Shown piece by piece: positions 25,144-33,684 of a stretch of DNA of 64,000 nt (position 1 is the stretch's first letter; every line of letters begins with the position of its first letter). The notes below the pieces were generated by a model. That model was given only the letters and a program-made list of their open reading frames with translations. It was not told where the DNA came from and made no database searches. A program made the position numbers and the translations under genes. This DNA is from Nonomuraea candida (GTDB lineage Bacteria; Actinomycetota; Actinomycetes; Streptosporangiales; Streptosporangiaceae): assembly GCF_000725485.1 (NCBI RefSeq), contig NZ_JOAG01000038.1:18779-82778 (forward strand). The letters are read 5' to 3'.

Positions 25144-26130
25144 TCACTCGCTCGCGGTGAGCTGGGGGAGGACCTTCTCGCCGAACAGCCGGATCGCGGC
25201 GATCACCTCGTCGCGGGGCAGCCCGCCGATGTCGATCAGCACCAGGTGCGCGTCCAGCCCCAGCAGCTTCTGCTGGGCGTTGAGCCGGTCGGCGACCTCG
25301 CTGGGATCGCCGCAGATCGCCGCGCCCTCCATCAGCGCGTCGATGTCGATCGCCCGGCCGTCACCGCGCCACGGGCGGGCGAACGCGGCGTACGCCTCCA
25401 GGTAGGGCCGCCACCGTTCGCGCGCGCCGTGCTCGGCGACGAACACGTGGCTGGGCAGGGCGACCCGCCCGGGACCGCCCCGCCGGTAGCCGGCCACGAC
25501 GTCCACGTAGACGCCGGGGTCGCGCAGGGTGCTGGGCAGCATGAGCGGCATCCCCAGCTCGGCGGCGAAGTCCGCGGACGCCGCCGAGCCGCTGCCGACC
25601 CACAGCGTCGGGTGCGGCCGCTGCACCGGCCGCGGGGTGGTGGTCACGTCGCGCAGGGGGCTGCGGAACGTGCCGTGCCAGGTGACGTTCTCCTCCTGCA
25701 GCAGCTTCAGCAGCAGCCGCAGGTATTCGTGCAGCCGCGGGCGCAGGTCGGAGGGGGCGATGCCGAAGGCGACGTCGGTCTCCTTGGACACGCCGCGGGC
25801 CACGATGAGCTCGGCCCGCCCGCCGGACAGCACGTCGAGGGTGGCCAGCTCTTCCGCGACGCGCACGGGGTCGCGGTGGGCCAGCAGGGTGACGCCGGTG
25901 GACAGGCGCAGCGTGGTGGTACGGGCCGCGATCGCGGCGAGCAGCAGCTCGGGCGCGGAGACGATGTAGCGGGTGAAGTGGTGCTCGCCGATGGCCACGC
26001 CGGTGAACCCGGCTGCTTCGGCCGCCACGGCCTGGTCGATGACGGCGCGGATGCGATCTGACTCGGAGGGCGCTCGCCCCGTGCGTGGATCCGGCAGGTG
26101 ATCCCCGAGGATCAGCAGGTAGACCTCCAC
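25144..26130 (-). CDS. LLM-class (luciferase-like) flavin or F420-dependent oxidoreductase
   Basis: A 328-residue TIM-barrel enzyme of the bacterial luciferase-like group: VAIGEHHFTRYIVSAPELLLAAIA, LRLSTGVTLLAHRDPVRVAEELATLDVLSGGRAELIVARG and HPTLWVGSGSAAS. The ELATLDVLSGGR block is typical of the family. Such enzymes use FMN or F420 to oxidise or reduce small organic molecules; the cofactor cannot be told with certainty. The start is GTG 26130. No partner gene is close; it sits between the VOC gene and the beta-propeller gene, with 57 bp to the former in convergent orientation. Confidence 0.92.
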   Translation of the reverse strand: MEVYLLILGDHLPDPRTGRAPSESDRIRAVIDQAVAAEAAGFTGVAIGEHHFTRYIVSAPELLLAAIAARTTTLRLSTGVTLLAHRDPVRVAEELATLDVLSGGRAELIVARGVSKETDVAFGIAPSDLRPRLHEYLRLLLKLLQEENVTWHGTFRSPLRDVTTTPRPVQRPHPTLWVGSGSAASADFAAELGMPLMLPSTLRDPGVYVDVVAGYRRGGPGRVALPSHVFVAEHGARERWRPYLEAYAAFARPWRGDGRAIDIDALMEGAAICGDPSEVADRLNAQQKLLGLDAHLVLIDIGGLPRDEVIAAIRLFGEKVLPQLTASE

Positions 26131-26240
26131 AGGGCAAGACTCTACCCGGGGCGGGCGCGTCCGGCGGGGCGCGCGGCCTTCCCGCGGACGGGCGGCGGAC
26201 GGGCGGCGGCGCCGGGCTGGCCGCCGCACGGCGCCCGGGT

Positions 26241-28884
26241 TCACCAGGTGCGCGGGCCGGGCCCGGCCGGGGGCGGGCCCGGGCGGCCGTCCGTGGCGCG
26301 CAGGGCGTACAGGTTGCCGTTCGAGCTGCCGACGAGGATGAGGCCGCCGGTCACGACGGGCAGGGTCTGGAACCGGCCGCCCGTGTCGAAGCGCCAGCGG
26401 GACGCGCCGGTGGCCGCCTCCAGCGCGTGCAGCGTGCCGCCGTCCTCCCGGGCGAAGACGGTGCCGCCGTGGACCGACACCCGGGCGGTGAGCGGGACGC
26501 GCCAGCGTTCGCGCCCGGAGGCGGGGTCGAGGGCGCGCACGTCCCGGCCGCCGGCGTAGAGCACGCCGCGCGACCCGGTCACGCTCCACAGGCCGCTGTC
26601 GCCCTCGGTGGTGAGCGTCCAGCGCCGCGTGCCGGAGGCGGCGTCCAGCGCGTGCGTACGCCCGGCGAGATCGCCGAGGTAGACGGTGCCGCCGAGCACG
26701 ACGGGGTCGTACCGGACGTCGTAGTCGAAGCGGGCGCGCCACCGCGTCCTGCCGGTGGCGGGGTCGAGCGCGGTCACCCTCGTGCCGGTGGAGACGAAGA
26801 CGCCCGCGCCGGTCGCGGTGAGGTAGTCGGCCGGGGTGGCGTTCGCGGGGCCCAGGCGGGCGCGCCAGCGCAGGGCGCCCGTCCTGGCGTCGAGGGCGGA
26901 CAACAGCCCTTTGCCGGCCGCCCAGCGGACCTTTCTGGCTGGTCACGTAGACGGTGCCGGCGGCCACGGCCACGTTGCCCAGGTCGCCGGGGGTGCGGAA
27001 GCGCCACCGCCGCCTGCCGGTGGCGGCGTCCAGCGCGATGACGTGGGCGAAGCCGACGCCCGCGTAGACGCCGCCGTCCCGGATGACGATGTCCCTGGCG
27101 TCGAACCGGTGGTTCCACCGCTCCCGTCCGGTGGCCGCGTCGAGGGCCGCCACGCCGTCGCTCCTGGTGCCGTAGAGCGCGCCGTCCACCAGCGCGGGCG
27201 CGGCGGGCCCCGACGTCCAGCGGGTCCGGCCGGTGGTGGCGTCGAGGGCGTACAGGGCGTCGTCGGCGCCGGCGTACACGACGCCGCCGGCCACCACCGG
27301 GTCGGCGCGCACGCCTCCCGCGGCGAAATGGGTCCAGGCGCCCGTCCGCTCCGCAGGAGGGACGCGCCGCCCCGGCAGGTAGCGGGCCCTCAGGTTGTCG
27401 CGCACCCGGACCGCGGCCAGGCGCAGGGCCAGCCGGGACGGCGACGTCAGCCGGACGATGACCGGCCCCACGTGGACGAGGGCCGCGCCGTGGCTGCCGC
27501 CGGGGCCGTGGGCGGTGTAGGAGAAGACGCCGTCCGCCGCCGTGGGGTCGTGGTCGAAGCTCTCGTGCCGCCTGGTCTGCTCGGCCGCGGCGGCGAAGAC
27601 CTCGCCGGCGTGCGGGGACACCCAGCTCACGGAGAGCGAGACGGTGGCGCCGCCGCTGCGGGACGGCACCCAGTCACAGGTCACCGGCCGGGGCGGCGTG
27701 AGCCCGCCCAGGGACCTGCCGCCGGGGTGGGGACGGATGCCGCCGAGGTCGCGCGGGCCGAGCAGGGAGCAGGCGTCCGGCCAGGCGCGCGGGGGGACGC
27801 CGCCGAGCGCGACGGGTCCGGTGGGCCGGCCGTAGACCGGGCGGAAGGCGATGACCCGGGTGTCGTTGTGGATGAAGGTCAGGCGTGCGGTCGCCCCGAT
27901 GAGGTCGGTGACGTGCGGGAGCGGCCGGTCGAGGGGGAACGCGCCGGTGCGCCCGGTGTCCCGGTCGCGCGAGATGAGGAATCCGGGCAGCGGCCACGCG
28001 TTGTTCCAGTCGAACCCGGCGGGGCTCTCGGCGTCGGGATGCCCGCCGAGCTCCCGTGGCGGGCTCCAGCGGCCGTCGCCGGCCGGCCACCACGCGGCCT
28101 CCTCCAGGCGGGAGGCGGGCAGCGGCGTGCCGTCCTCGGTGAAGAGGAACTCCTCGCCGTCCGCCATCACGATGACGAAGCCCTCCGCCGCCCGGCGGAA
28201 CCCGAGGGGGACGGGGTCTTCGGCGGTGGGCAGGGTGGTGACGGTGCGGGTCCAGGCCCCGCGCAGCGTGCGCGGGTCGAAGGACTCCAGCCGTACGCGG
28301 CCCTGCCCGCAGTGGCTCAGGAGCAGCACGGCGCGGGAGGCGAAGCCGACCTGCGCGTCGCAGCCCATCGCGGCGGCGGCCCGTGCGCGGACGCGGCCGG
28401 TGCGCAGGTCGAGCGCGAGCAGCCCGGACTCCTCCTGGTGGACGGCGACGCCGTGCTCGGACACCTCGATGCGCGGCAGGTTGTCCGCCCGCGGTCCCGA
28501 CGGGGGCAGCACATGCCGCCACAGCGGGGCGCCGGTGGCCAGGTCGTGGCCGTACAGGGTGCGGTCCAGGGAGCCTCGCGGGCTGCCGGCCACGACGAGA
28601 GTGCCGGCCGTGGCCCACGCCCAGTCGATGGAGGGGGCGGCGGTGCGCAGGACGCGCCGGACCGCGCCGGTGCCGGGGTCGCGCACGGTCACCGTCCCCT
28701 CCGGCATCGCGGTGATCAGGCTGTCGCCGGCCAGGAAGGAGAGGCGGGACGTGTCCGAGGCGGGGACCGACCACGCCTCCTTCCACCCGACGAGCTCCAG
28801 CGGCGGCCGCCCGTCGTCGGCGGCGGCGATCGCGGCCGCCACCGCCAGCGCCGTCACGGCCCGCAGGCAACGGGCGATCAGCAC
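26241..28884 (-). pseudogene. PQQ-type beta-propeller protein with a single-base frameshift
   Basis: From GTG 28884 the frame encodes a hydrophobic N-terminus (VLIARCLRAVTALAVAAAIAA) and about 600 residues of beta-propeller, with repeats such as ALDATTGRTRW, ALDAATGRERW and ALDAATGRRRW (BamB/PQQ-like blades). Around 26930 the similarity moves to another frame, where blades continue (ALDPATGRTRWRARF, ALDAASGTRRW, ALDPASGRERW) to the stop at 26241. Removing one base in the run after codons for TSQK restores a single ORF of about 880 residues. So the gene is either recently broken or contains a sequencing error. Its start overlaps the stop of the membrane protein gene upstream (GTGCTGA), so the two act together, probably at the cell surface. 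Function unknown. Confidence 0.85.
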
Positions 28885-29723
28885 GCCCGGCGTCCCTCGC
28901 AGGAGACCGGCAGCCAGCCGCCCTGCTGCATCTCCCGGTAGTAGGACCGGTAGCGGGGGGCCTTGCCGCTCAGCCGGAACGGCCCTCCGTCCGGCCCCTT
29001 GACCACGACCTGCTCCGTACGGTCGTCCGCCAGCGCCGTGACCACGAGGTCGAACTCGTAGTACGCCTTCCTGCCGGTGAAGCTCAGGCTGAGCGTGACC
29101 CGCTCGTCCCGCTTCAGGTCGATCTGCTTCTTCCGGAAGTACGCGGCGCCTTCGCCGGTCGTGAACCGGGGCGCGGCACGGTCGAGGTCGGCGGCCATCT
29201 CGACGGTGTCCGTCTCGCCGCCGGTGATGGCGATCAGGCGGGCGCCGTCCGACACCGGCAGGCGGGCGAGGACCCGGGGCGCGATGTCCACGATGCGCAG
29301 GCTGCTGCGGTTGCCCGTCAGCACGACGGTGACGTCCATGGCGCCGACCGGGGCCATCCGGTGGCGCGCGAACACCGCCGCGCGCCGCTGGTCCGCGTGG
29401 GTGGCCGGCATGATCGCCCGGTCCTCGGGGTCGGTCACCGGTTCGCGCAGGACGAGGTCGCGCTCGGAGTGGTCGACGGCGACGTGGCCGACGGTGATCG
29501 GGGCGGTGCCGCGGACCCGTCCGACCGTGTCGGAGCCGTCGCTGTTGTACCAGTCGGTGAACACGACGCCGAACACGGCCAGGATCACGGCCCCGGCGAT
29601 CCCCGCCAGCCACCCCGCCAGCCCCTGCGGCCGGGCGGGGCCGGCCTCCCCGGCGCTCTCCTGCCGCCGGGCCGGGACGCCGCGGCCGGCCGGGGTGCGC
29701 TTGCTCCGGCGCGCTCTGCCCAT
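28878..29723 (-). CDS. Membrane-anchored protein of unknown function, partner of the beta-propeller
   Basis: A 281-residue protein with a basic, proline-rich cytoplasmic tail (about 1-35), one membrane segment (LAGWLAGIAGAVILAVFGVVF) and an extracytoplasmic domain of about 220 residues. The outer domain has beta blocks (MDVTVVLTGNRSSLRIVDIAP, TDTVEMAADLD, VTLSLSFTGRKAYYEFDLVVTAL) and two Cys near the end. I do not recognise a family. Its stop codon overlaps the GTG of the beta-propeller gene, showing translational coupling and suggesting a common complex. Confidence 0.8.
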   Translation of the reverse strand: MGRARRSKRTPAGRGVPARRQESAGEAGPARPQGLAGWLAGIAGAVILAVFGVVFTDWYNSDGSDTVGRVRGTAPITVGHVAVDHSERDLVLREPVTDPEDRAIMPATHADQRRAAVFARHRMAPVGAMDVTVVLTGNRSSLRIVDIAPRVLARLPVSDGARLIAITGGETDTVEMAADLDRAAPRFTTGEGAAYFRKKQIDLKRDERVTLSLSFTGRKAYYEFDLVVTALADDRTEQVVVKGPDGGPFRLSGKAPRYRSYYREMQQGGWLPVSCEGRRAC

Positions 29724-29810
29724 GGGGACGCTTCCTCCGCCACTGATCGTCGAGACCAGAGTAGGCAGGAGCCCGGACGCGCAGGAGCGGTTTCCGGCTA
29801 TTCGGCGGGT

Positions 29811-29968
29811 GCGGCCAGGTGGACGCGGCCAGGTGGACGCGGCCAGGTGGACGCGGCCAGGTGGACGCGGCCAGGTGGACGCGGTCAGGTGGACGCGGTC
29901 AGGTGGACGCGGTCAGGTGGACGCGGTCAGGTGGACGCGGTCAGGTGGACGCGGTCAGGTGGACAGGG
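29811..29968. repeat. 14-bp minisatellite, about 11 copies
   Basis: From 29815 the unit CCAGGTGGACGCGG is repeated five times, then TCAGGTGGACGCGG five times (to 29954), then a partial copy. The array abuts the 3' end of the glycosyltransferase gene, whose stop codon is read from the partial unit at 29955-29957. Confidence 0.95.
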
Positions 29969-31262
29969 TGCGGGACGGTCCGGTCGTGTCCCGTCCGGAG
30001 GCGCCCTCGGCGAGGGCCTCCAGCTCGATGACCGCCCGGTCGGGGGTCGCCTCGGCGGCGATCTCGGTGGCCAGCCGCTGCGCCTCCCGCCGGAAGGACG
30101 CGTCGTGCAGGACCCGCTCCACCGCGCGGCCGATGACCCGGGGCGAGGCGCTCTTGCCGACCATGACCCCGGCCCCGGCGAACTCGACGTGCCGGGCCAC
30201 CTCAGTCTGGTCGCGCCCGAGCGGCACGCACACCAGGGGGACCCCGGCGGCCAGGGACTTGACGGCCGTCCCGTGGCCGGCGTGCGTGACGGTCACGGCG
30301 GCGTGGCGCAGCGCGACGTTGTGCGGCGCGGCCGCGACGACCAGGACGTTGCCGGGCGCGCGGATGCTCGCCGGGGCCACGGCCGGGCCGGTGGTCAGGA
30401 GCGCGCGTACGGGCAGCGGCCCGAGCGCGTCGGCGATGCGCTGCAGCACGGCGCCCTGGTCCATGAACGACGAGCTCAGGCTGACCAGCACCAGCGGCGC
30501 GTCACCTTCCGGCAGCTCCAGCTCGCGTTCCCCGGCCCAGGCCGGGTCGTCGAGGCGGGCGCCGATGTGGCGCAGCCGCTCGGGGAAGCGCCGGCCGGGG
30601 TGGTCGAGCACCCGGGGGGAGAGCACGAGCAGCCGGTCGGCCCGGTCGAACGCGTCCATCACCGACGTCAGCGGCGGCAGGCCGTGCGCGGCGCGGGCCG
30701 CGTTGAGCGCGGGCAGCCCCTTCACCCAGGGCCTGCTCATCATCGGGAGCAGCATCCGGTCGCGCAGCCGCCCCAGCACGCCGGTGGCGGGGGCGAGGCC
30801 GAGACCGGGCGGCGGCGCTCCCGGGGTCGGGAACGGGTAGAGCGTCGTCACCAGCGAGGCCGTGGGAACCCCCGCCGCCTCGGCGGCGGTGAGCACGCCG
30901 AGCAGCATGTGCTCGGCGACCACCACGTCGGCCGGGCGGGCCCGCAGCTCGGCCAGCGTGTCGCGGGCGTAGTCGGCCGCGGGCCCGCAGACGATGCGGT
31001 CGCGCAGCCGGGTGAACGCGCCGATCGGCGTGCGGGCCTCGAAGTCCTTGATGACGTCCTTGGCCGGGTCGGCGGAGTCGCCCTGGGGGGCCGTGGTCCA
31101 GGCGATCGGCTCCGCGCCGACGGCGGTGACCTCGTCGTGCAGGGACCTGTCGGCCAGCACCCGGACGTCGTGGCCGCGTTCGAGCAGCGCACGGGCGACC
31201 GACAGCACGGGGGGCACCGCTCCGCCGCCGGACCAGGTGGCGAACAGGAAGTTCTTACGCAT
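29955..31262 (-). CDS. Glycosyltransferase, GT1/MGT-like (macrolide or flavonoid glycosyltransferase type)
   Basis: A 435-residue enzyme of the UDP-glycosyltransferase fold. The N-terminal acceptor domain begins FLFATWSGGGAVPPVLSVARALLERGHDVRVLAD. The C-terminal donor domain has VLVSLSSSFMDQGAVLQRIADAL and the nucleotide-sugar signature NVLVVAAAPHNVALRHAAVTVTHAGHGTAVKSLAAGVPLVCVPLGRDQTEVA. It likely glycosylates a small lipophilic molecule for self-protection or detoxification. It follows a TetR gene with an 8-bp overlap, so it is under TetR control. The C-terminal residues SRTLST and the stop are encoded by the edge of a minisatellite. Confidence 0.92.
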   Translation of the reverse strand: MRKNFLFATWSGGGAVPPVLSVARALLERGHDVRVLADRSLHDEVTAVGAEPIAWTTAPQGDSADPAKDVIKDFEARTPIGAFTRLRDRIVCGPAADYARDTLAELRARPADVVVAEHMLLGVLTAAEAAGVPTASLVTTLYPFPTPGAPPPGLGLAPATGVLGRLRDRMLLPMMSRPWVKGLPALNAARAAHGLPPLTSVMDAFDRADRLLVLSPRVLDHPGRRFPERLRHIGARLDDPAWAGERELELPEGDAPLVLVSLSSSFMDQGAVLQRIADALGPLPVRALLTTGPAVAPASIRAPGNVLVVAAAPHNVALRHAAVTVTHAGHGTAVKSLAAGVPLVCVPLGRDQTEVARHVEFAGAGVMVGKSASPRVIGRAVERVLHDASFRREAQRLATEIAAEATPDRAVIELEALAEGASGRDTTGPSRTLST

Positions 31263-31857
31263 CGTGTCTCTTTCGGGGGTCGATCGAGGTCAGCAGGTCG
31301 CGCATGGCGCGTTCGGCCTCCTGGCGCGACAGGCCGAGGTCGCGCCGCCACAACTTCCACAGGTAGATGTCGGTGGCGGCGTAGTGCAGGTGCAGGGCGT
31401 GCTCGCGCTCGGGGCCGGCGGCCGGGAGCCGGTCGGCGAAGACCTGCTCCAGCCAGGCCCGGTGCTGGACGCGCGCGTGCGCGGCCGCCCGGGCGAACGC
31501 GGGGACCCGGTCGATCTGCGCGGTGTAGAGCGCGTTGGCGTCACCGTGCCGCTCGTAGTCCTCGAACAGCACGGCCACGATCGCCGCCACGTCGCCGGTG
31601 GGCGCCTGGCGGTTGAGCGCCGCTTGCGAGGCCGCCACGTCGGCGAGGGCGTCGGCCAGCTCTTCCTTGCCGCCGAAGTGGTTGACGACCGTCTGCACGG
31701 AGACGCCCGCCTCGTCGGCGATGTGCTGCAGCGTGACGTCGTCGTACCAGCGCCGCGTCCACAACGCGGCCGCTGCCGCCATCACGCGATTACGGGTGGC
31801 CTCCATGGCCGCGGCCCGAGCGCCCATCCGGTACGGACGCCTGGCCTCCTTTTCCAT
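31255..31857 (-). CDS. TetR-family regulator of the glycosyltransferase operon
   Basis: A 200-residue TetR protein. The helix-turn-helix is at about 28-70 (RVMAAAAALWTRRWYDDVTLQHIADEAGVSVQTVVNHFGGKEEL), preceded by a basic arm. The C-terminal ligand domain is not recognisable. It is the first gene of an operon with the glycosyltransferase (8-bp overlap). It probably represses both genes and is released by a lipophilic ligand that the enzyme modifies; this is inferred from order alone. Confidence 0.93.
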   Translation of the reverse strand: MEKEARRPYRMGARAAAMEATRNRVMAAAAALWTRRWYDDVTLQHIADEAGVSVQTVVNHFGGKEELADALADVAASQAALNRQAPTGDVAAIVAVLFEDYERHGDANALYTAQIDRVPAFARAAAHARVQHRAWLEQVFADRLPAAGPEREHALHLHYAATDIYLWKLWRRDLGLSRQEAERAMRDLLTSIDPRKRHDA

Positions 31858-31864
31858 GGAGTCA

Positions 31865-31893
31865 TAGTTATATTCATTTGAGTCGCAAGTCAA
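31865..31893 (-). promoter_or_regulatory. Promoter of the TetR-glycosyltransferase operon
   Basis: On the minus strand TTGACT (31893-31888) is 17 bp from TAACTA (31870-31865), in an AT-rich patch just before the ATG at 31857. A leader of only a few bases would result. Confidence 0.55.
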
Positions 31894-31958
31894 GCGAAAA
31901 CGCCGCCACCCGGCGCCCGGGCGGCGGCGTCCGTCCGCCGGCCCGCCGGTGGGGCGGG

Positions 31959-32306
31959 TCAGCCGTCCGCCTCCCAGACCGGGCGGATCTCGATGCCCGC
32001 GCCCATCGGGCAGCGCCGCGCGATCTCCTCCGCCTCGTCGAGATCCGCGCATTCCACCAGGTAGAACCCGGCCAGGTCCTGGCGCAGCGGCACGAACGGC
32101 CCGTCGGCCGCCACCGGCCCGTCCGTGCCGGCCCGCAGCGACCTGGCCTCCTTCGCCGGCTTGAACGCCTCTCCCGAGAACGCCACGCCCCGCTCCCGCA
32201 GGTATCGGGCGAACGCCGCGTGCTCGGCCAGCGCCGCCCCCATCTCCTCCTCCGAGACCGAGTCCCAGTACCCCTCGGCGTCGAACAGCAGCAGTGCGAC
32301 CTTCAT
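31959..32306 (-). CDS. YCII-related (DGPF-domain) protein
   Basis: A 115-residue protein: MKVALLLFDAEGYWDSVSEEEMGAALAEHAAFARYL, then the DGPVAADGPF segment and LAGFYLVECADLDEAEEIARRCP. This is the ferredoxin-like fold of the YCII/DGPF family, often found next to ECF sigma factors or in small-molecule metabolism; the role is unclear. An excellent ribosome-binding site, AAGGAGGAGG, precedes the ATG. It is divergent from the PadR-ABC operon. Confidence 0.92.
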   Translation of the reverse strand: MKVALLLFDAEGYWDSVSEEEMGAALAEHAAFARYLRERGVAFSGEAFKPAKEARSLRAGTDGPVAADGPFVPLRQDLAGFYLVECADLDEAEEIARRCPMGAGIEIRPVWEADG

Positions 32307-32394
32307 CGTTCCTCCTCCTTCTGGCACACGCCTCACAGGTACGACGAACGGGCGCCGCCCGGAAGGACCGGGTCCCCGTCACCCCGCGGCCTTC

Positions 32395-32426
32395 TATACA
32401 TCGAGCGTATACCTCGGGTATATAGT
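32395..32426 (+). promoter_or_regulatory. PadR-type operator and leaderless promoter
   Basis: TATACC-TCG-GGTATA (32408-32422) is a perfect palindrome, and TATAC (32395-32399) / GTATA (32407-32411) adds an overlapping inverted half-site pair. TATAGT at 32421-32426 is a good -10 box and its start point would fall at the ATG of the PadR gene (32435), suggesting a leaderless, autoregulated transcript. Confidence 0.65.
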
Positions 32427-32434
32427 GATCGTCC

Positions 32435-32962
32435 ATGACAGTCCCCCTGGCCCTGCTGGGCCTCCTGGACCGCGAGCCCAGCTACGGCTACGACCTGAAA
32501 CGCGCCTACGACACCTACTTCGGCAGGGGCAGGCCGCTCCCCTTCGGGCAGGTCTACTCCACGCTCGGCCGCCTGGCCAGGGACGGCAAGGTCACGGCCG
32601 GCCAGAGCGAGCCGGGCGACGGCCCCGACCGCAAGCGCTACGCCATCACCACCCTCGGCAAGCAGGAGGTGGAGGCGTGGCTGGCCGAGCCCGTGGCGGC
32701 CGAGCCGTTCCTGCAGACGGTGCTGTTCACGAAGGTCGTGCTGGCCCTGATGCTGGGCCACGACGCGCAGGGCTACCTCGACACCCAGCGCGCCACGCAC
32801 ATGCGGCGCATGCGCGAGCTGTCGGAGATCAAGCGCGGCGGCGCCCTCGTGGACACCCTGCTGGCCGACCACGCCCTGTTCCACCTGGAGGCGGACCTGC
32901 GCTGGATCGACGTGACCACGGCCCGGCTGGGCGCGCTGGCGGAAATGGTGCGGCAGCCATGA
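32435..32962 (+). CDS. PadR-family regulator heading an ABC-acylase operon
   Basis: A 175-residue PadR protein with the winged helix VPLALLGLLDREPSYGYDLKRAYD and QVYSTLGRLARDGKV, wing GPDRKRYAITTLGKQEVEAWL, and the longer C-terminal helical dimer domain (Vir_C type). It probably represses its own operon through the GTATA palindromes upstream. The stop overlaps the ATG of the ATPase gene (ATGA). The next genes are an ABC transporter and an exported acylase, so the ligand may be the exported or hydrolysed compound. Confidence 0.93.
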   Translation: MTVPLALLGLLDREPSYGYDLKRAYDTYFGRGRPLPFGQVYSTLGRLARDGKVTAGQSEPGDGPDRKRYAITTLGKQEVEAWLAEPVAAEPFLQTVLFTKVVLALMLGHDAQGYLDTQRATHMRRMRELSEIKRGGALVDTLLADHALFHLEADLRWIDVTTARLGALAEMVRQP

Positions 32963-33684
32963 CCGTCGACGCCCTGCCCGTGCCGGGCCCGCTGCTGGAG
33001 GCCCGTTCCATCGACCGCTCCTACGGCCGCACGCAGGCGCTGCGCGCGGCGAGCCTGGCCGTGACGGCGGGAGAGGTGCTGGCGATCATGGGCCCGAGCG
33101 GCTCCGGCAAGTCCACGCTGCTGCACTGCCTGGCGGGCATCTTCACGCCCGACGCGGGCGAGGTCTGGTTCGACGGGCGGCGGCTGGACCTGCTGAGCGA
33201 CGCCAGGCGCTCCGAGCTGCGCCGCACCGCGTTCGGCTTCGTCTTCCAGTTCGGCCAGCTCGTGCCCGAGCTCACGGCCGCCGACAACGTCGCCCTGCCG
33301 CTGCTGCTAGGCAAGGCCCGGCGCAAGCCGGCCTACCGGCGCGCGGCCGAGCTCCTGCGCCGGCTGGAGCTGGCGGAGCTGAGCGGGCGGCGCACCGGCG
33401 AGCTGTCCGGCGGGCAGGCGCAGCGGGTGGCGATCGCCAGGGCGCTGGTGACGCGCCCCAAGGTGATCTTCGCGGACGAGCCCACCGGCGCGCTCGACTC
33501 GCTCACCGGCGAGAAGGTCATGGAGCTGCTCGTCGGCCTGGCCCGCCAGGAGGGCACGACCGTGATCGTGGTGACCCACGACGCCCGCGTCGCCGCCTGC
33601 GCCGACCGGGAGGTCATGGTGCGCGACGGCAAGGTCACCGACCCTTACGCCACCGACCCCTATGCCGCCGGGGCCGTCCGATGA
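32959..33684 (+). CDS. ABC transporter ATP-binding protein (MacB/LolD-like)
   Basis: A 241-residue ATPase: Walker A GPSGSGKS at 45-52, Q-loop FQFGQLVPELTAADN, signature LSGGQ at 149-153, Walker B VIFADE at 169-174, and H-loop VVTHD. The type III/VII exporter pattern (LNI-like spacing and the EPTGALDS block) pairs with FtsX-type permeases, and such a permease follows with a 4-bp overlap. The C-terminal tail contains a small repeat (TDPYATDPYA) that is probably unimportant. Confidence 0.95.
   Translation: MTVDALPVPGPLLEARSIDRSYGRTQALRAASLAVTAGEVLAIMGPSGSGKSTLLHCLAGIFTPDAGEVWFDGRRLDLLSDARRSELRRTAFGFVFQFGQLVPELTAADNVALPLLLGKARRKPAYRRAAELLRRLELAELSGRRTGELSGGQAQRVAIARALVTRPKVIFADEPTGALDSLTGEKVMELLVGLARQEGTTVIVVTHDARVAACADREVMVRDGKVTDPYATDPYAAGAVR

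Noticed and set aside
26880..26940. Programmed frameshift in the propeller gene
   Set aside because: I see no slippery heptamer with a downstream structure, so decay or sequencing error is preferred, though not excluded.
25144..29613. A 1489-codon minus-strand frame joining the monooxygenase, the propeller and beyond
   Set aside because: It is a chance join of three genes in one frame; each has its own start, and the propeller is frameshifted within it.
29811..29968. CRISPR-like array
   Set aside because: The unit is only 14 bp, directly tandem without spacers, and no cas genes are near, so it is a minisatellite.
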